Counted from the stretch's first letter, positions 17,528 to 26,691 are shown. The stretch: DNA of 64,000 nucleotides from Pelosinus fermentans JBW45 (GCF_000271665.2 NZ_CP010978.1:5166501-5230500); one strand, 5' to 3'. Program-made: numbers and translations. Notes: generated by a model not told the origin, from the letters alone.

Positions 17528-17686
17528 TACCTTGTCAGCCTTAATCCAGTGGATACTGACGGTCTATTCTACGCACCCCTTCGTTGTCGTCGGTCGGCAT
17601 ACTCCCGGTATGCTTCCCTCCTCCGCCTTGTACTGCGAAAAATAGCCTCGCCATGATCCTACCGTTTTAAAGCTGACAAGGTACTA
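17525..17686. repeat. 162-bp inverted-repeat (MITE-like) structured element
   Basis: Ends are perfect 15-bp inverted repeats: TAGTACCTTGTCAGC at 17525-17539 and GCTGACAAGGTACTA at 17672-17686. Inside are further nested pairings (CTATT...AATAG, CGCA...TGCG) and a hairpin GCATAC-TCCCG-GTATGC near 17600. It has no ORF and is more GC-rich than the surroundings. The left end overlaps the stop codon of the propeller gene. Confidence 0.8.
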
Positions 17687-17691
17687 GTTAA

Positions 17692-17733
17692 CGAATAAAG
17701 ACTTGGCATAACGCCAAGTCTTATTCGTTAACT
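17692..17733 (-). terminator. Terminator of the DUF2935 gene
   Basis: GTTAACGAATAAAGACTTGGC pairs with GCCAAGTCTTATTCGTTAAC (one bulged A) around ATAAC, directly after the DUF2935 gene stop codon on the minus strand. It abuts the inverted-repeat element. Confidence 0.7.
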
Positions 17734-17741
17734 GTAAGTAT

Positions 17742-18929
17742 TCAATCCTTTTTCTTCCCTAATTGACGGGGCCACTTGCCACTCCATTTATATTTAGCAT
17801 CACTATTTTTAGTATCAATTACCTGTACTGTAGAAGAGCTATCATCCTCTTCAATCAGGATATCCTCTAGAACTAGCTTCTCTTCCACGGCTTTTCCTTT
17901 GCTCTCAAAATGACTATGTTTTTGTTCCTTATTTCCTTTTACTTTATTACTGATTTTCGCTTGTGGTGCTTCCTCTACTTTTGGCTCTCTTTCTTTTGGT
18001 TCTGGTAAAACCTCTTCTTCTCGCCCCGAATTCATCATACCAGGTATAGAGCATTTTTCCAGATCTGCAAGGTTAGATATCGAAGAGGGCTCATCACAGT
18101 ATTCTAACGATGCAGCCGTTGTGTTCTTCATAATTCCTTTTTCCATCATTGTCAAAATTAAGAGAAAATGATCGGCTTCTCGCCTTACATGATCGGCTAG
18201 TAGAGCCGGGATCAAACCGACTAACCGACACTCTCTGATCATCTCTTCAGCAGCACGTTTAAAATCCCTAATGCGCAACACAGCAGCACGAACATCCTGC
18301 AGGAAACGTTTGAACGAGGCCACTTCCGGATAGCCCTGCAGCATACTAGAAAAGTCACGACCTTGCAGATAAAGGTCATCAAATTCTTGAGAAAAACTAT
18401 TCGCTGTTTGAATTAGGTTCCGCTCTGACGGATCTAACAAATGACTAATAAATTTAGCATGGTCTGCCATAATTCGCAGCCAAAATACATTTTCCTGGGC
18501 CTTTGTGCCCCCAGATAAAGCCACTTTTCCATTTTTAATTTTATCTAACAGGCGCATAAAATACTCGGCTTCGCGAGCCATATGATCAAGAAGTAACGGA
18601 AAGTTATAGCCACCCAGCTTGCACTCTAACATGCGATGTAATAAATCACGCTTAAACGTATAAAACTCTTTTAATAAGGCCTGGGTGTCAGTCACTAGCT
18701 CCATGAATTTCTTGTCATTTTGCAATCGCTCTGCCCGTACGCGCAAAGACTCAAACTCCTGGTAAAAAGCTTGAGCATCATCAATAAAATCTTCCTGATC
18801 ACAAGGCAGCCCCGACTTAATAAATAAAGCATGCTCTTCCATAATCCGTATCCAAAATTTTACTTCTTCTAAGTTGAGTGGTTCCAAGGGCTCAGGAACC
18901 ATATATGACATGAGTTGACGCGACGACAT
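17742..18929 (-). CDS. Double DUF2935 domain protein with charged C-terminal tail
   Basis: 395 aa. Two helical-bundle DUF2935 repeats are clear: EEVKFWIRIMEEHALFIKSGL... HMAREAEYFMRLLD and ENVFWLRIMADHAKFISHLL... HVRREADHFLLIL. Each has paired E-H and H-x-x-x-E motifs like a di-metal or ferritin-like four-helix bundle. Members are common in spore formers and of unknown function. Most are about 260 aa; here a Glu/Lys/Ser-rich tail of about 125 residues (after about 270) is added, ending in a basic KWPRQLGKKKD. ATG at 18927-18929 with GGGAGAG upstream; the GTG nine codons earlier lacks a site. Confidence 0.85.
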   Translation of the reverse strand: MSSRQLMSYMVPEPLEPLNLEEVKFWIRIMEEHALFIKSGLPCDQEDFIDDAQAFYQEFESLRVRAERLQNDKKFMELVTDTQALLKEFYTFKRDLLHRMLECKLGGYNFPLLLDHMAREAEYFMRLLDKIKNGKVALSGGTKAQENVFWLRIMADHAKFISHLLDPSERNLIQTANSFSQEFDDLYLQGRDFSSMLQGYPEVASFKRFLQDVRAAVLRIRDFKRAAEEMIRECRLVGLIPALLADHVRREADHFLLILTMMEKGIMKNTTAASLEYCDEPSSISNLADLEKCSIPGMMNSGREEEVLPEPKEREPKVEEAPQAKISNKVKGNKEQKHSHFESKGKAVEEKLVLEDILIEEDDSSSTVQVIDTKNSDAKYKWSGKWPRQLGKKKD

Positions 18930-19033
18930 AGCAACACTCTCCCTTTTTGATCCCACTACACATTTATTACATTCTATGCCGAAACTTTAAATTCTGTCAT
19001 AAAAAAATGGAACCTGGCAGTTTTATTTTTATC

Positions 19034-19112
19034 GATGACTAAACCGCTCTAAAACTCCCATTCTATAACAGTGGGAGTTAAGAGCGGCTAAGTCGCACTT
19101 ATCCACCACCTA
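19034..19112 (-). repeat. Dispersed hairpin repeat, family 1, copy B (inverted)
   Basis: The minus strand reads AGGTGGTGGATAAGTGCGAC, TTAGCCGCTCTTAACTCCCA, then TGGGAGTTTTAGAGCGG and TTTAGTCATC. This matches copies at 5811-5911 and 45615-45712, but lacks the left third. The ACTCCCA/TGGGAGT arms form the hairpin. Confidence 0.75.
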
Positions 19113-19154
19113 AAGCATATAAATGTTATATTCCTTTTTCTAAAAACATAGCAA

Positions 19155-19200
19155 GAAACCTTCTACGATAGCATATCTTCGACTATCCCAGAAGGTCTCT
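19155..19200 (-). terminator. Probable terminator of trmB
   Basis: The minus strand has AGACCTTCT...ATAG pairing with CTAT...AGAAGGTTTCT around a loop, shortly after the trmB stop codon. Confidence 0.5.
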
Positions 19201-19222
19201 TTCTTCTACCATTCCTATACTA

Positions 19223-19918
19223 TTATGGAAATTTTACTTCACACCGATTAATCGGTGTGCCCATACCGCTAAATTTCTTTTCATATTCCGTCATAACATT
19301 GCCTTGATAATCACTGTTGTGCAAATCAAAGGTTACCTTAGCGACCTGCAGATTGCAAGCCTCAAATTGTTCTAAAGAAAATTCAAATAAAGGTCTGTTG
19401 TCTGTTTTAAAAAATATTTCACCACCAGCATGCAAAAGAATCCGATACTTGTTTAAAAAATTTACATGGGTTAACCGACGCTTCGCATGTCTAACCTTCG
19501 GCCATGGATCGCAAAAATTAATATATAACCGATCGACTTCCCCTGGAGCAAAAATATCCAATACGTGATTAATATCAAACACCAGCAAACGAACATTGGT
19601 CAGTCCCTTTTCTCTCACTTTTTGGGCTGCATAATATAAGACATCCTGCTGCGCTTCAATGCCAATAAAATTAATTTTTGGATTTTTCTCAGCCAGTTCA
19701 CTAATAAATTGCCCCTTACCTGTACCTAATTCAACGTAAAGAGGTGCTTTTCGGCCAAAAACTTCATGCCACTGCCCCTTTCGATGTTCATGTGCATTTA
19801 ATGTTTCTAGGCTAGAACCTGGCTGCTCAGGCACACCAAAAGGTATCTCTTTTATTACTACAATATCACCATATTCTTCCAATGCCGCATCCACCCACGG
19901 CTTTCTTCTCAGTCGCAT
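19223..19918 (-). CDS. trmB: tRNA (guanine-N7-)-methyltransferase TrmB
   Basis: SAM-dependent methyltransferase that forms m7G46 in the variable loop of tRNAs (231 aa). Family blocks: VELGTGKGQFISELAEKNP (SAM-binding motif I), NFIGIEAQQDVLYYAAQKV, YINFCDPWPKVRHAKRRLTH and FFKTDNRPLFEFSLEQF. Normal length and complete. The start codon at 19918 follows AGGTGGGAATGGG. It lies 22 bp downstream of the AcoR-like regulator and may be co-transcribed with it. Confidence 0.96.
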   Translation of the reverse strand: MRLRRKPWVDAALEEYGDIVVIKEIPFGVPEQPGSSLETLNAHEHRKGQWHEVFGRKAPLYVELGTGKGQFISELAEKNPKINFIGIEAQQDVLYYAAQKVREKGLTNVRLLVFDINHVLDIFAPGEVDRLYINFCDPWPKVRHAKRRLTHVNFLNKYRILLHAGGEIFFKTDNRPLFEFSLEQFEACNLQVAKVTFDLHNSDYQGNVMTEYEKKFSGMGTPINRCEVKFP

Positions 19919-19940
19919 CCCATTCCCACCTGTACCTTTA

Positions 19941-21845
19941 CTATTCTTTGTCTAAACCAAACTTTTTCAAATATCGATATAGTGTAACACGGCTGACATC
20001 CAGCATATTTGCCAAGCGGCTAATATTACCGCCAGCAACTTTCCAAGCCTCAACAAATATATCCTTATCCTCTTTCCATGCCGTGCTGACACCAGTCTCA
20101 CCTAATAAACTTATGTCCTTTAGAGCAATTGTATTGCCCTCTGTATTAAAGAAGGCTTGTTCCGCAACCCCCTGGAGCTGTTTAATATTTCCAGGCCATT
20201 CATAAGACATTAAGAGCTCTTTTGCTTCACTCTGCAACTCTTTCACTGGCATATTATGTTGTTCCGCTAATTCACAAATAATATGTTCTGCGAGCAGAGG
20301 AATATCTTCCCGCCTCGCCCGCAATGGAGGAATACGAATCATGCTTTTTGAGATGACCTCGTGCAAGGGCGAGAAGAAAGCCCCCTTCTCCGTGAGCCGC
20401 TTTAAATCACTATCACAAGCAGCAATAATGCGAATATCAAAACCACGCTCCACCTTTTCACCTAAACGGCATACCTTACACGTTGTTAGAGCATTTGCTA
20501 AACGAGCTGCCACATGCATGGGCATCTTTTCAATCTCATCCAAAAATAAAGTTCCACCATTTGCCAATTCCAATTTTCCTGGACGGCTTTCATCTCGATA
20601 TTCACCACTGCCAAACAGCTCTTCTTCCAGTACCTCCGGTAATATATCACCACACTTTAAAGAAATAAGAGGTCCAGCGGCTCTGCCGCTTGCCTGATGA
20701 ATCGCATGGGCCATACGCTGTTTACCTGTACCCGATTCACCCTGCAGCAATAGATGATGATTATTCCGGGCCACTCTGCCTGCTTTTTCCTGCATGGTAA
20801 TAAAGACAGGAGTTTCTCCAACCATACTGGTCAGACTATACCTAGCCTTATATCCAACAGCATGAGCGACAAGAGTTCTTAAATCTTCAATTGGCAATGA
20901 TACCGCCACTACGCTTGTTACCGCTTTATCCTGTTCTAAAGGCACTACTGTTGTAATATCTTCATAGGTTTTTCGCTGGGTAATCCATGTGACTTCCTTG
21001 TTATAGGATGGTATACCTTTGAAACCTTTATACAAGGGTGTATGTCGATAATTTAAGACCACATCATTTAAATTCGCCACTACATCCTTCGTCCCTACGG
21101 CATCAATACCCGCTAAGCGGCTTTTCCCCAATTTATTGCTATATACAACATCGCCGCCTGGTATGATATGATACACTGCAAAGGGTACAGAATCCAAAAT
21201 AACATGACGAGCCTCCAGCTGCGCCAGCATTGTCAAATGTTGTTCCATAGCATATCGAATACTAAGCAGCAAGGAAACAACTGCGCTATGAGGTAACTCT
21301 TCTTGCTCTACAGAAACAATGGTCACAATATATACAAGTTGTCCATCTACCATAATAGGAACAGAACAGGCATCACCGTCTTGGCACTCTTTAATCCACA
21401 TTTCCGGACCAAATAATAAAAAGGGAGATTTATGTTCATGTACAATACTAATACTTGACGTTCCGATATCTTCCTCAGCAAGCCTGGCCCCCTCTAATTG
21501 ACCAGGGCTCTTTTGGAAAAAAGGCAGGGCATAATTTTTCATTACATAACAATCTTGATCAAGTAACAGCAAGCTTAAGTTATATACATTAAAATGTTCT
21601 CGTGTCTCGTTATATAATCCATTCAAATAGTCCATAGCAGGATGATGCAAATATTGCCGCCGAGCCAGCTCGTCCTTGGAAAGCTTCACTAATTTCGGCA
21701 TGACTTGGGAAGTGATCCCCAGTTCTTTACTTTGTTCCCAAGACTCGGCCACCCATGGATGCACATTAGGATCCATCACGCCTTCATCAATAAATTTTTT
21801 ATAATAATTCATTAGTTTTTCTTTACTGCGCCGTTCCCGTATCAT
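19941..21845 (-). CDS. AcoR-like AAA+ regulator lacking the GAFTGA loop
   Basis: 634 aa with the AcoR-type architecture: an N-terminal helical/GAF region (WVAESWEQSKELGI, GTSSISIVHEHKSPFLLFGPE), a PAS-like region, an AAA+ domain with Walker A GESGTGKQ near 365, and a Fis HTH (GNISRLANMLDVSRVTLYRYLKKFGL). Walker B GGTLFLDEIEKMP is intact. Where family members have ELFGY..GAFTGA, this protein reads ELFGSGEYRDESRPGKLELANGG, so the sigma-54 contact motif is absent. It is therefore probably not a sigma-54 activator but a regulator of sigma-70-type promoters or a repressor, as known for TyrR of E. coli, which also lacks GAFTGA. Effector unknown. GGAGG precedes the ATG. Confidence 0.88.
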   Translation of the reverse strand: MIRERRSKEKLMNYYKKFIDEGVMDPNVHPWVAESWEQSKELGITSQVMPKLVKLSKDELARRQYLHHPAMDYLNGLYNETREHFNVYNLSLLLLDQDCYVMKNYALPFFQKSPGQLEGARLAEEDIGTSSISIVHEHKSPFLLFGPEMWIKECQDGDACSVPIMVDGQLVYIVTIVSVEQEELPHSAVVSLLLSIRYAMEQHLTMLAQLEARHVILDSVPFAVYHIIPGGDVVYSNKLGKSRLAGIDAVGTKDVVANLNDVVLNYRHTPLYKGFKGIPSYNKEVTWITQRKTYEDITTVVPLEQDKAVTSVVAVSLPIEDLRTLVAHAVGYKARYSLTSMVGETPVFITMQEKAGRVARNNHHLLLQGESGTGKQRMAHAIHQASGRAAGPLISLKCGDILPEVLEEELFGSGEYRDESRPGKLELANGGTLFLDEIEKMPMHVAARLANALTTCKVCRLGEKVERGFDIRIIAACDSDLKRLTEKGAFFSPLHEVISKSMIRIPPLRARREDIPLLAEHIICELAEQHNMPVKELQSEAKELLMSYEWPGNIKQLQGVAEQAFFNTEGNTIALKDISLLGETGVSTAWKEDKDIFVEAWKVAGGNISRLANMLDVSRVTLYRYLKKFGLDKE

Positions 21846-22081
21846 ACAAATCCTCCATATATTTCATATTCTCTACATACCAGTATACAAATGATCCACC
21901 ATTGGAAGATCTTTCTTTTAAATTTTGAAGAAAAGACAAGGTAATGTCTGTTTATCATTATCTTATCGAATTTATGTTTTCCTAGAAAAATAATATCACA
22001 TATTGAATAAAATCCATAGTTTTCTTGTTATTATTCTTTCCAATCCATGCATTTTTTCAATCATTTGCTTTCACAAAAAAA

Positions 22082-22119
22082 ATGAGTAGGTAGGCGTATT
22101 CCTGCCTAACCTACTCAAT
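22082..22119 (-). terminator. Terminator of the H-NOX chemoreceptor gene
   Basis: TGAGTAGGTTAGGC pairs with GCCTACCTACTCA around an 8-nt loop and is followed on the minus strand by a run of eight T. The rest of the 21846-22136 gap is AT-rich with no gene seen. Confidence 0.85.
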
Positions 22120-22136
22120 AAAGACAACCGGCTCTA

Positions 22137-23933
22137 TCAAGTACGATACTGATTGATATCTTGCCCGAAATGCTGGATTACAACCTTAAATTCACCAATT
22201 TTCCCCATCATATCTACAAGCTTGTCATTATAAATCTGAACTGATGCACTGACTTCCTGACTCGCTGCCGAATTCTCCTGGGAAATTGCTGCCAAGGACT
22301 CAATTTTACCATACACCTGCCCAAGTCCAGTCATCTCATATTCCAATTTTCCAATCATCTCTACAATATTCGTAGCAACATTCTGTACATTACCTACATG
22401 GCGGCTATTACTAGCTACTACCTCATTGAGCTGATGACTTTCCACTGCCAATACATCATATTCTTCCTCAATCATCGATACCACACCACTAATAATCTCC
22501 ATTAAAATCTTAAGATCACTGGTAATACTATCCGAATGATGATGCGACTGCTCTGCTAATTTGCGTACTTCTTCTGCTACAACAGCAAAACCTCTGCCCT
22601 GCTCACCGGCCCGTGCTGCCTCAATCGCAGCATTGAGGGCCAATAGATTGGTCTGTCCTGCAATCGCTGCCACCATCCCCGTAATTTCCGTAATTTTAGC
22701 AGCTTGGGACTGCAGGTTATTGGCCGACTCTTTCACTTCAGCGAATTTCTCCAGACTATGCTGTAACTTAGATCCCGATGTCTCTACCTCTCGAAAACCT
22801 TGATTAATTTCCGATACGGCTGCTTCTAGTTGTATTTTGTTACGATTTTGCTCTACGACAAAGGTTTTTAACGTCTCTAAATTACCACTTAAAATACCAA
22901 CTGCCTCAGTAGTCTCAATAGCCTGATTACCAGCAGCAGTTGCTACGTCATACACCACGCCGGAAATACCCCGGGAAGTATCCTTCATTTCATCAGCTAA
23001 TACATTAAAGGTATCCGCATATTTATTCATTTCATCGCCAGTACCTTTAAATCCTACAAACTCACGCTTTAATCGTTTTTTATACAAGGATAAGCCTTGC
23101 ATAATACCTTCGAACTCATCACCAGTATAAAGATTGGTTTCATGGAAGTACTTGCGCTCCTGCATATTTTGGAGTTCTTCATGGATCGCAGCAAAAGGTG
23201 TTAACAAAAGGGAAGATACAATCCCTGCAATCCCCCCACTAACCACAGCTGACCATAAGGGAACAGAAACACCAAACAAGGCTAATATCCCATTTGCTGC
23301 AGCAGTCATGAGAGCAACCGCTACGCCGATCTTGACGGGCAATCTTTTGATAAAACCAAAAGATAACAGCTGATTCACACGATATTTTTTATTATATGTA
23401 ATAGGTTTCGAGAACCGAATTTTTAATTTTACATGCTCAGCAGACTTTTCCAAGACTTCTGTTTTAATCTCTTCCTTAAAATGCTCTGCACCACCGAGAA
23501 GAAGACCATTGAGATAACCAAACATCCCTCGTTTTGATTTATAACTAAAAATTGCCTCATATTCTGAAATGGGTTCAATTAAAATCTCTGGCGGATTAGC
23601 ACCTGGAATTCGTTGTACAACAACTACATGCACATCATACATGGATCTAAGAAAAGAATACAAGGTCTCCTGCTGAAAAAAAGCTGGATAGACAGCTAAG
23701 AAAGCTCTAACGTTATCTTTCCCAATGGTTAACCAAATGTCATCCTCTGATTTGTCTAAGGAAGTCGCCAAAGAGGTTATAAACTTTTTGACCCCATTGT
23801 CCTCAACGTCTTCCGTTGGGCCAACAATACGATCCTTCGCCCATCCTGCACTCGCCATTGCTTTGTTGACCAAATCCTGGCCCCACGCATTACGAGCAGT
23901 ACTGATCCAAGTGGCAACAACTGTTCCCTTCAT
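22137..23933 (-). CDS. H-NOX (heme gas sensor) methyl-accepting chemotaxis protein
   Basis: 598-aa transducer. Residues 1-185 are an H-NOX domain that aligns without gaps to the Thermoanaerobacter H-NOX chemoreceptor as I recall it: proximal heme ligand His102 (MYDVH), Pro115, heme-propionate motif Y131-x-S133-x-R135 (YKSKR), and distal-pocket Trp9, Asn74 and Tyr140. That Tyr/Trp/Asn trio is the O2-stabilising type. Two TM helices follow (about 210-260), then a chemoreceptor signalling domain with tip [23 protein letters not shown]-type sequence. I choose ATG at 23931-23933 (start MKGTVVATW), with GGAG 8 nt upstream; a GTG three codons earlier is less likely. Predicted role: oxygen or NO taxis in a strict anaerobe. 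Confidence 0.93.
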   Translation of the reverse strand: MKGTVVATWISTARNAWGQDLVNKAMASAGWAKDRIVGPTEDVEDNGVKKFITSLATSLDKSEDDIWLTIGKDNVRAFLAVYPAFFQQETLYSFLRSMYDVHVVVVQRIPGANPPEILIEPISEYEAIFSYKSKRGMFGYLNGLLLGGAEHFKEEIKTEVLEKSAEHVKLKIRFSKPITYNKKYRVNQLLSFGFIKRLPVKIGVAVALMTAAANGILALFGVSVPLWSAVVSGGIAGIVSSLLLTPFAAIHEELQNMQERKYFHETNLYTGDEFEGIMQGLSLYKKRLKREFVGFKGTGDEMNKYADTFNVLADEMKDTSRGISGVVYDVATAAGNQAIETTEAVGILSGNLETLKTFVVEQNRNKIQLEAAVSEINQGFREVETSGSKLQHSLEKFAEVKESANNLQSQAAKITEITGMVAAIAGQTNLLALNAAIEAARAGEQGRGFAVVAEEVRKLAEQSHHHSDSITSDLKILMEIISGVVSMIEEEYDVLAVESHQLNEVVASNSRHVGNVQNVATNIVEMIGKLEYEMTGLGQVYGKIESLAAISQENSAASQEVSASVQIYNDKLVDMMGKIGEFKVVIQHFGQDINQYRT

Positions 23934-24094
23934 TCCTATCACTCCATTTTAAATATATAACAGTATTTTCTACATTGCATCGTGATGTTGTATATAGCAT
24001 TTCGCCATATTTTTACAAAATCCTGCCTTTAAAAATGTTTATCCATACCAGCTAGGAATAGAGGAGTGCTATCTCTTAATAAATAATGTCTAAA

Positions 24095-24112
24095 CTGTGA
24101 TATTCGTCACAG
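24095..24112 (+). promoter_or_regulatory. Crp/Fnr-type operator upstream of the siroheme reductase gene
   Basis: CTGTGATATTCGTCACAG is a two-fold symmetric TGTGA-N6-TCACA box, overlapped by GTCACAGACTGTGAC. A TATAAT -10 hexamer lies at 24132-24137. With a start near 24144, the box centre falls at about -40.5, the class II activator position. Confidence 0.7.
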
Positions 24113-24175
24113 ACTGTGACAAACATCCACTTATAATAAAAAGAAAGCACCATTACCATCTAAGGAGGGTCTTTC

Positions 24176-24841
24176 ATGACAATACCATTAGCAAGCATAC
24201 CCTTTCTAAACAAAAAAATTAAATTCCCCGTAACACCCCACATACCTGGTGGTTTAACTACCGCTGCTCAACTTAGACAAATTGCCGATATCGCTGATAA
24301 ATATAATGGATCATTAAAGATAGTGGGAAATACGATTACGATTATAGGACTTAACCTTGCAGATGGAGAAAAAGCCATAGCCGAACTTGGCTGCCAAGGT
24401 GAATCTTTCATTGCAAAACAAGTACGTGCCGTTGCTTTCTGTCCTGGAAAACCCGACTGTCCTAGAGCGCTGCAAGATAGTACAGGCTTAGGTCTTGCCC
24501 TGGACAAAGAATTCTTCGGTCAAGAATTACCCAGTAAGCTGCGCATTGGTGTTAGTGGCTGTCCAAATTGCTGCATTGAACCATTTGTTAAAGATATTGG
24601 CATGTATGGCACAGCCAAAGGATATACCTTAGTGGTCGGCGGCAACTCAGGCTTTTCTGCACAAATTGCAACCCCCGTCGCCGAAAAGGTACGTGCCGAT
24701 GAGATTACGTCTATCGTGAACAGCATATTAACCTACTTCCGCCAGCATGGAAAAAGCAAAGAACGCTTAGGACAGGTTATTGAAAGGCTCGGCTGGGATC
24801 ACTTTTCACAAGAAACAATACCAGAGAATTATCGGAAATAA
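24176..24841 (+). CDS. Small siroheme [4Fe-4S] sulfite/nitrite reductase-like protein
   Basis: 221 aa. A ferredoxin-like half (IPGGLTTAAQLRQIADIADKY) precedes the siroheme/[4Fe-4S] motif, with Cys residues in CPGKPDCPRA and GCPNCC (Cys-x5-Cys and Cys-x3-Cys). Length and layout match the low-molecular-weight assimilatory-type sulfite reductase of sulfate reducers and similar NirB-like single-domain enzymes. The electron donor is not encoded next to it. It stands alone behind a strong ribosome site (AGGAGGG) and the Crp/Fnr-type operator, which predicts control by redox, NO or nitrite. Whether sulfite or nitrite is reduced cannot be told. Confidence 0.82.
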   Translation: MTIPLASIPFLNKKIKFPVTPHIPGGLTTAAQLRQIADIADKYNGSLKIVGNTITIIGLNLADGEKAIAELGCQGESFIAKQVRAVAFCPGKPDCPRALQDSTGLGLALDKEFFGQELPSKLRIGVSGCPNCCIEPFVKDIGMYGTAKGYTLVVGGNSGFSAQIATPVAEKVRADEITSIVNSILTYFRQHGKSKERLGQVIERLGWDHFSQETIPENYRK

Positions 24842-24852
24842 TAAAAACATTT

Positions 24853-24916
24853 GAACCGCGAAGGAACGCAAAGAACACGAAGAAATATTTTCTATTCTTC
24901 GTGTTCTTTGCATTTC
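24853..24916. repeat. Dispersed ACAAAG-type hairpin repeat, family 2, copy 2
   Basis: Starts GAACCGCGAAGG; the 16-bp arm GCAAAGAACACGAAGA (24868-24883) pairs perfectly with 24896-24911. It lies right after the siroheme reductase stop codon and may act as its terminator. Confidence 0.7.
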
Positions 24917-24969
24917 ATAACGCTATACATTATTTAAAACTCTTTTATAATAAAGCAGATAAACGAATC

Positions 24970-25059
24970 GAACCACAAAGGCGCAAAGTACACAAAGGAT
25001 TTTATTTTTTGTGTTCTCCTTTGTGTGCTGCGATAGCGGCATTGTGCCTTTGTGGTTCA
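24970..25059. repeat. Dispersed ACAAAG-type hairpin repeat, family 2, copy 3
   Basis: GAACCACAAAGGCGCAAAG at the left is the inverse of GTGCCTTTGTGGTTC at the right, with an inner CACAAAGGA/TCCTTTGTG pairing. It is 53 bp from copy 2. The rest of 25060-25326 is intergenic, with a weak GTGG/CCAC hairpin near 25220 that may end the citXG transcript. Confidence 0.7.
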
Positions 25060-25326
25060 TATAACAAAAAAACCCGCTTCCGCGAGAATAGCTGTAGTAC
25101 TTTATAAAATTCGGGGCAACGGAGTTCCCCCAAGATTATCTCAGCATCCACCCCAACACTAAGTAATCATTAACTCCGCTGCTTCATTATCTATTCTACC
25201 ACAGTTTTCATAACTATAAAAGTGGGAATAGCCACTCTTTTAGAAAAACTTTATTTTTTTTCTACATGAATCTTTATTTTTGCTATATTATATACTGCTG
25301 CTCCATCCCTCCCTTTCTTACGACAG

Positions 25327-26691
25327 TTATAATGAATGCAAAAACCATGTCACAGCCAACAAATCTGCAACGCCACCAGGACTGACATTTTCTTGAATAA
25401 ATTCTTGATCTAAAGCCTTACACCGATCCCGTCCATCACTAGTTTCCATACCGCCTGCCTCAATTACCATTTGCGCCTGTTCCCGAACCCATACTCTCAT
25501 CTTATCAGGATGATGGCGGTGCATGACGGTAGTATCATCTACGCAAGTCATAAGCACCAACAACGTATGTACTAAAGCGTCATTGATTGATAGCCCCTTA
25601 TCCAAGGCATCCCGCAAGGCCGGCAAAGCCTTATATCGTACCGATGGCAAACCTTCTGCTAATTCTCCACGAATACCCGTAATGCCATAGGTAACATATA
25701 AACGTTCTCCAGCAGTCAGCTCTTGCCCACTCTTATGAATAGCCCCTGCCAATTCTTTTTCTACAATCCCATTTACCATTTGTGAAGCATGTTCTAGTAC
25801 AGTGCTTTGCGTTACAGGCAATGAACGTCCATGAAGCCATCCAGCAATCCCCGTCATAATTCCGAGTAAAAAAATCAATCCCTTTTGCGTGTTAACGCCC
25901 CGAGTGGCCGCTAGCATCGCTTGTTCAGCTTCCAAACCGATAATTCTTAGTACTGGCAATAAGGCTTCTACAGTTCCTTCATGAAGAATCCCGGCCTGAG
26001 CACAACGATTCATATAACTGCCGAGAGAAGCTGAGCTTGCCATGAAACTATAAAAATCCATATCCTGATGAGCACCACTATTGATTCGGTCCACCAAACC
26101 TGGCGAGGGGGTACATGTGACTTCATATAACATAGCTTCAATCGCCAATGCTCCGATTCTTTCAGCAACAGGGCTAATACACCTGGTTTCATAGGCTCTA
26201 AATTGATATAACAGCTTTTCCACTACATGCAACAAATCCTGCATACTATGCCGTCCTTCTCGCCGGCACACTACAAATTCTCCGCCACAAACAAAACAGT
26301 TCCGCCCTTTCCCCTTATCCCGACGGGATAAGAGCATACCGGCTTGGTCAAATACATCAATATCCAATAGCCGAGAAAAAGCAAATGCCTCCTCAATCTT
26401 CTCCGCTGCTTTCTTGACTAACCACCCCTCATTGTCGATTGCAAGTAAGGCTTCCGGACCTGTTGATAGATTGATCTGCTCCTCTCCTAGGATTTCAAAT
26501 TGTTTTTTCACTTCTTGCGCAGCATAATCCCTAAGGCGTCTTAAGACAGGAGTGTCTTTTACTGCCCCTGGCACATTTAAGGTAATACTGACTATCGTCT
26601 CTTGATACTTTTCTTTAAACACTTGCTGCCTATTATACCTAGCTTCTTTTGCTGCTAAGACATCTTCTAATGTAACGAGCTTAGTTTTCAT
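25327..26691 (-). CDS. CitX-CitG fusion: citrate lyase holo-ACP synthase / triphosphoribosyl-dephospho-CoA synthase
   Basis: 454 aa. The N-terminal part (about 1-180) is CitX, which transfers the phosphoribosyl-dephospho-CoA group to the citrate lyase acyl carrier subunit: SRLLDIDVFDQAG and CFVCGGEFVVCRREGRHS are visible. The C-terminal part (about 185-454) is CitG, which makes the precursor: TCTPSPGLVDRINSGAHQDMDFYSF, ARGVNTQKGLIF and YGITGIRGELAEGLPSVR. CitX-CitG fusions are known. No citrate lyase subunit genes (citCDEF) are in the window, so it is an orphan here. GGAG lies 8 nt before the ATG. The NERD protein gene is 22 bp upstream. Confidence 0.9.
   Translation of the reverse strand: MKTKLVTLEDVLAAKEARYNRQQVFKEKYQETIVSITLNVPGAVKDTPVLRRLRDYAAQEVKKQFEILGEEQINLSTGPEALLAIDNEGWLVKKAAEKIEEAFAFSRLLDIDVFDQAGMLLSRRDKGKGRNCFVCGGEFVVCRREGRHSMQDLLHVVEKLLYQFRAYETRCISPVAERIGALAIEAMLYEVTCTPSPGLVDRINSGAHQDMDFYSFMASSASLGSYMNRCAQAGILHEGTVEALLPVLRIIGLEAEQAMLAATRGVNTQKGLIFLLGIMTGIAGWLHGRSLPVTQSTVLEHASQMVNGIVEKELAGAIHKSGQELTAGERLYVTYGITGIRGELAEGLPSVRYKALPALRDALDKGLSINDALVHTLLVLMTCVDDTTVMHRHHPDKMRVWVREQAQMVIEAGGMETSDGRDRCKALDQEFIQENVSPGGVADLLAVTWFLHSL

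Noticed and set aside
24853-25059. Possible CRISPR-like array from tandem ACAAAG repeats
   Set aside because: Only two palindromic units with unequal sequence and spacing, no regular repeat-spacer pattern and no cas genes.
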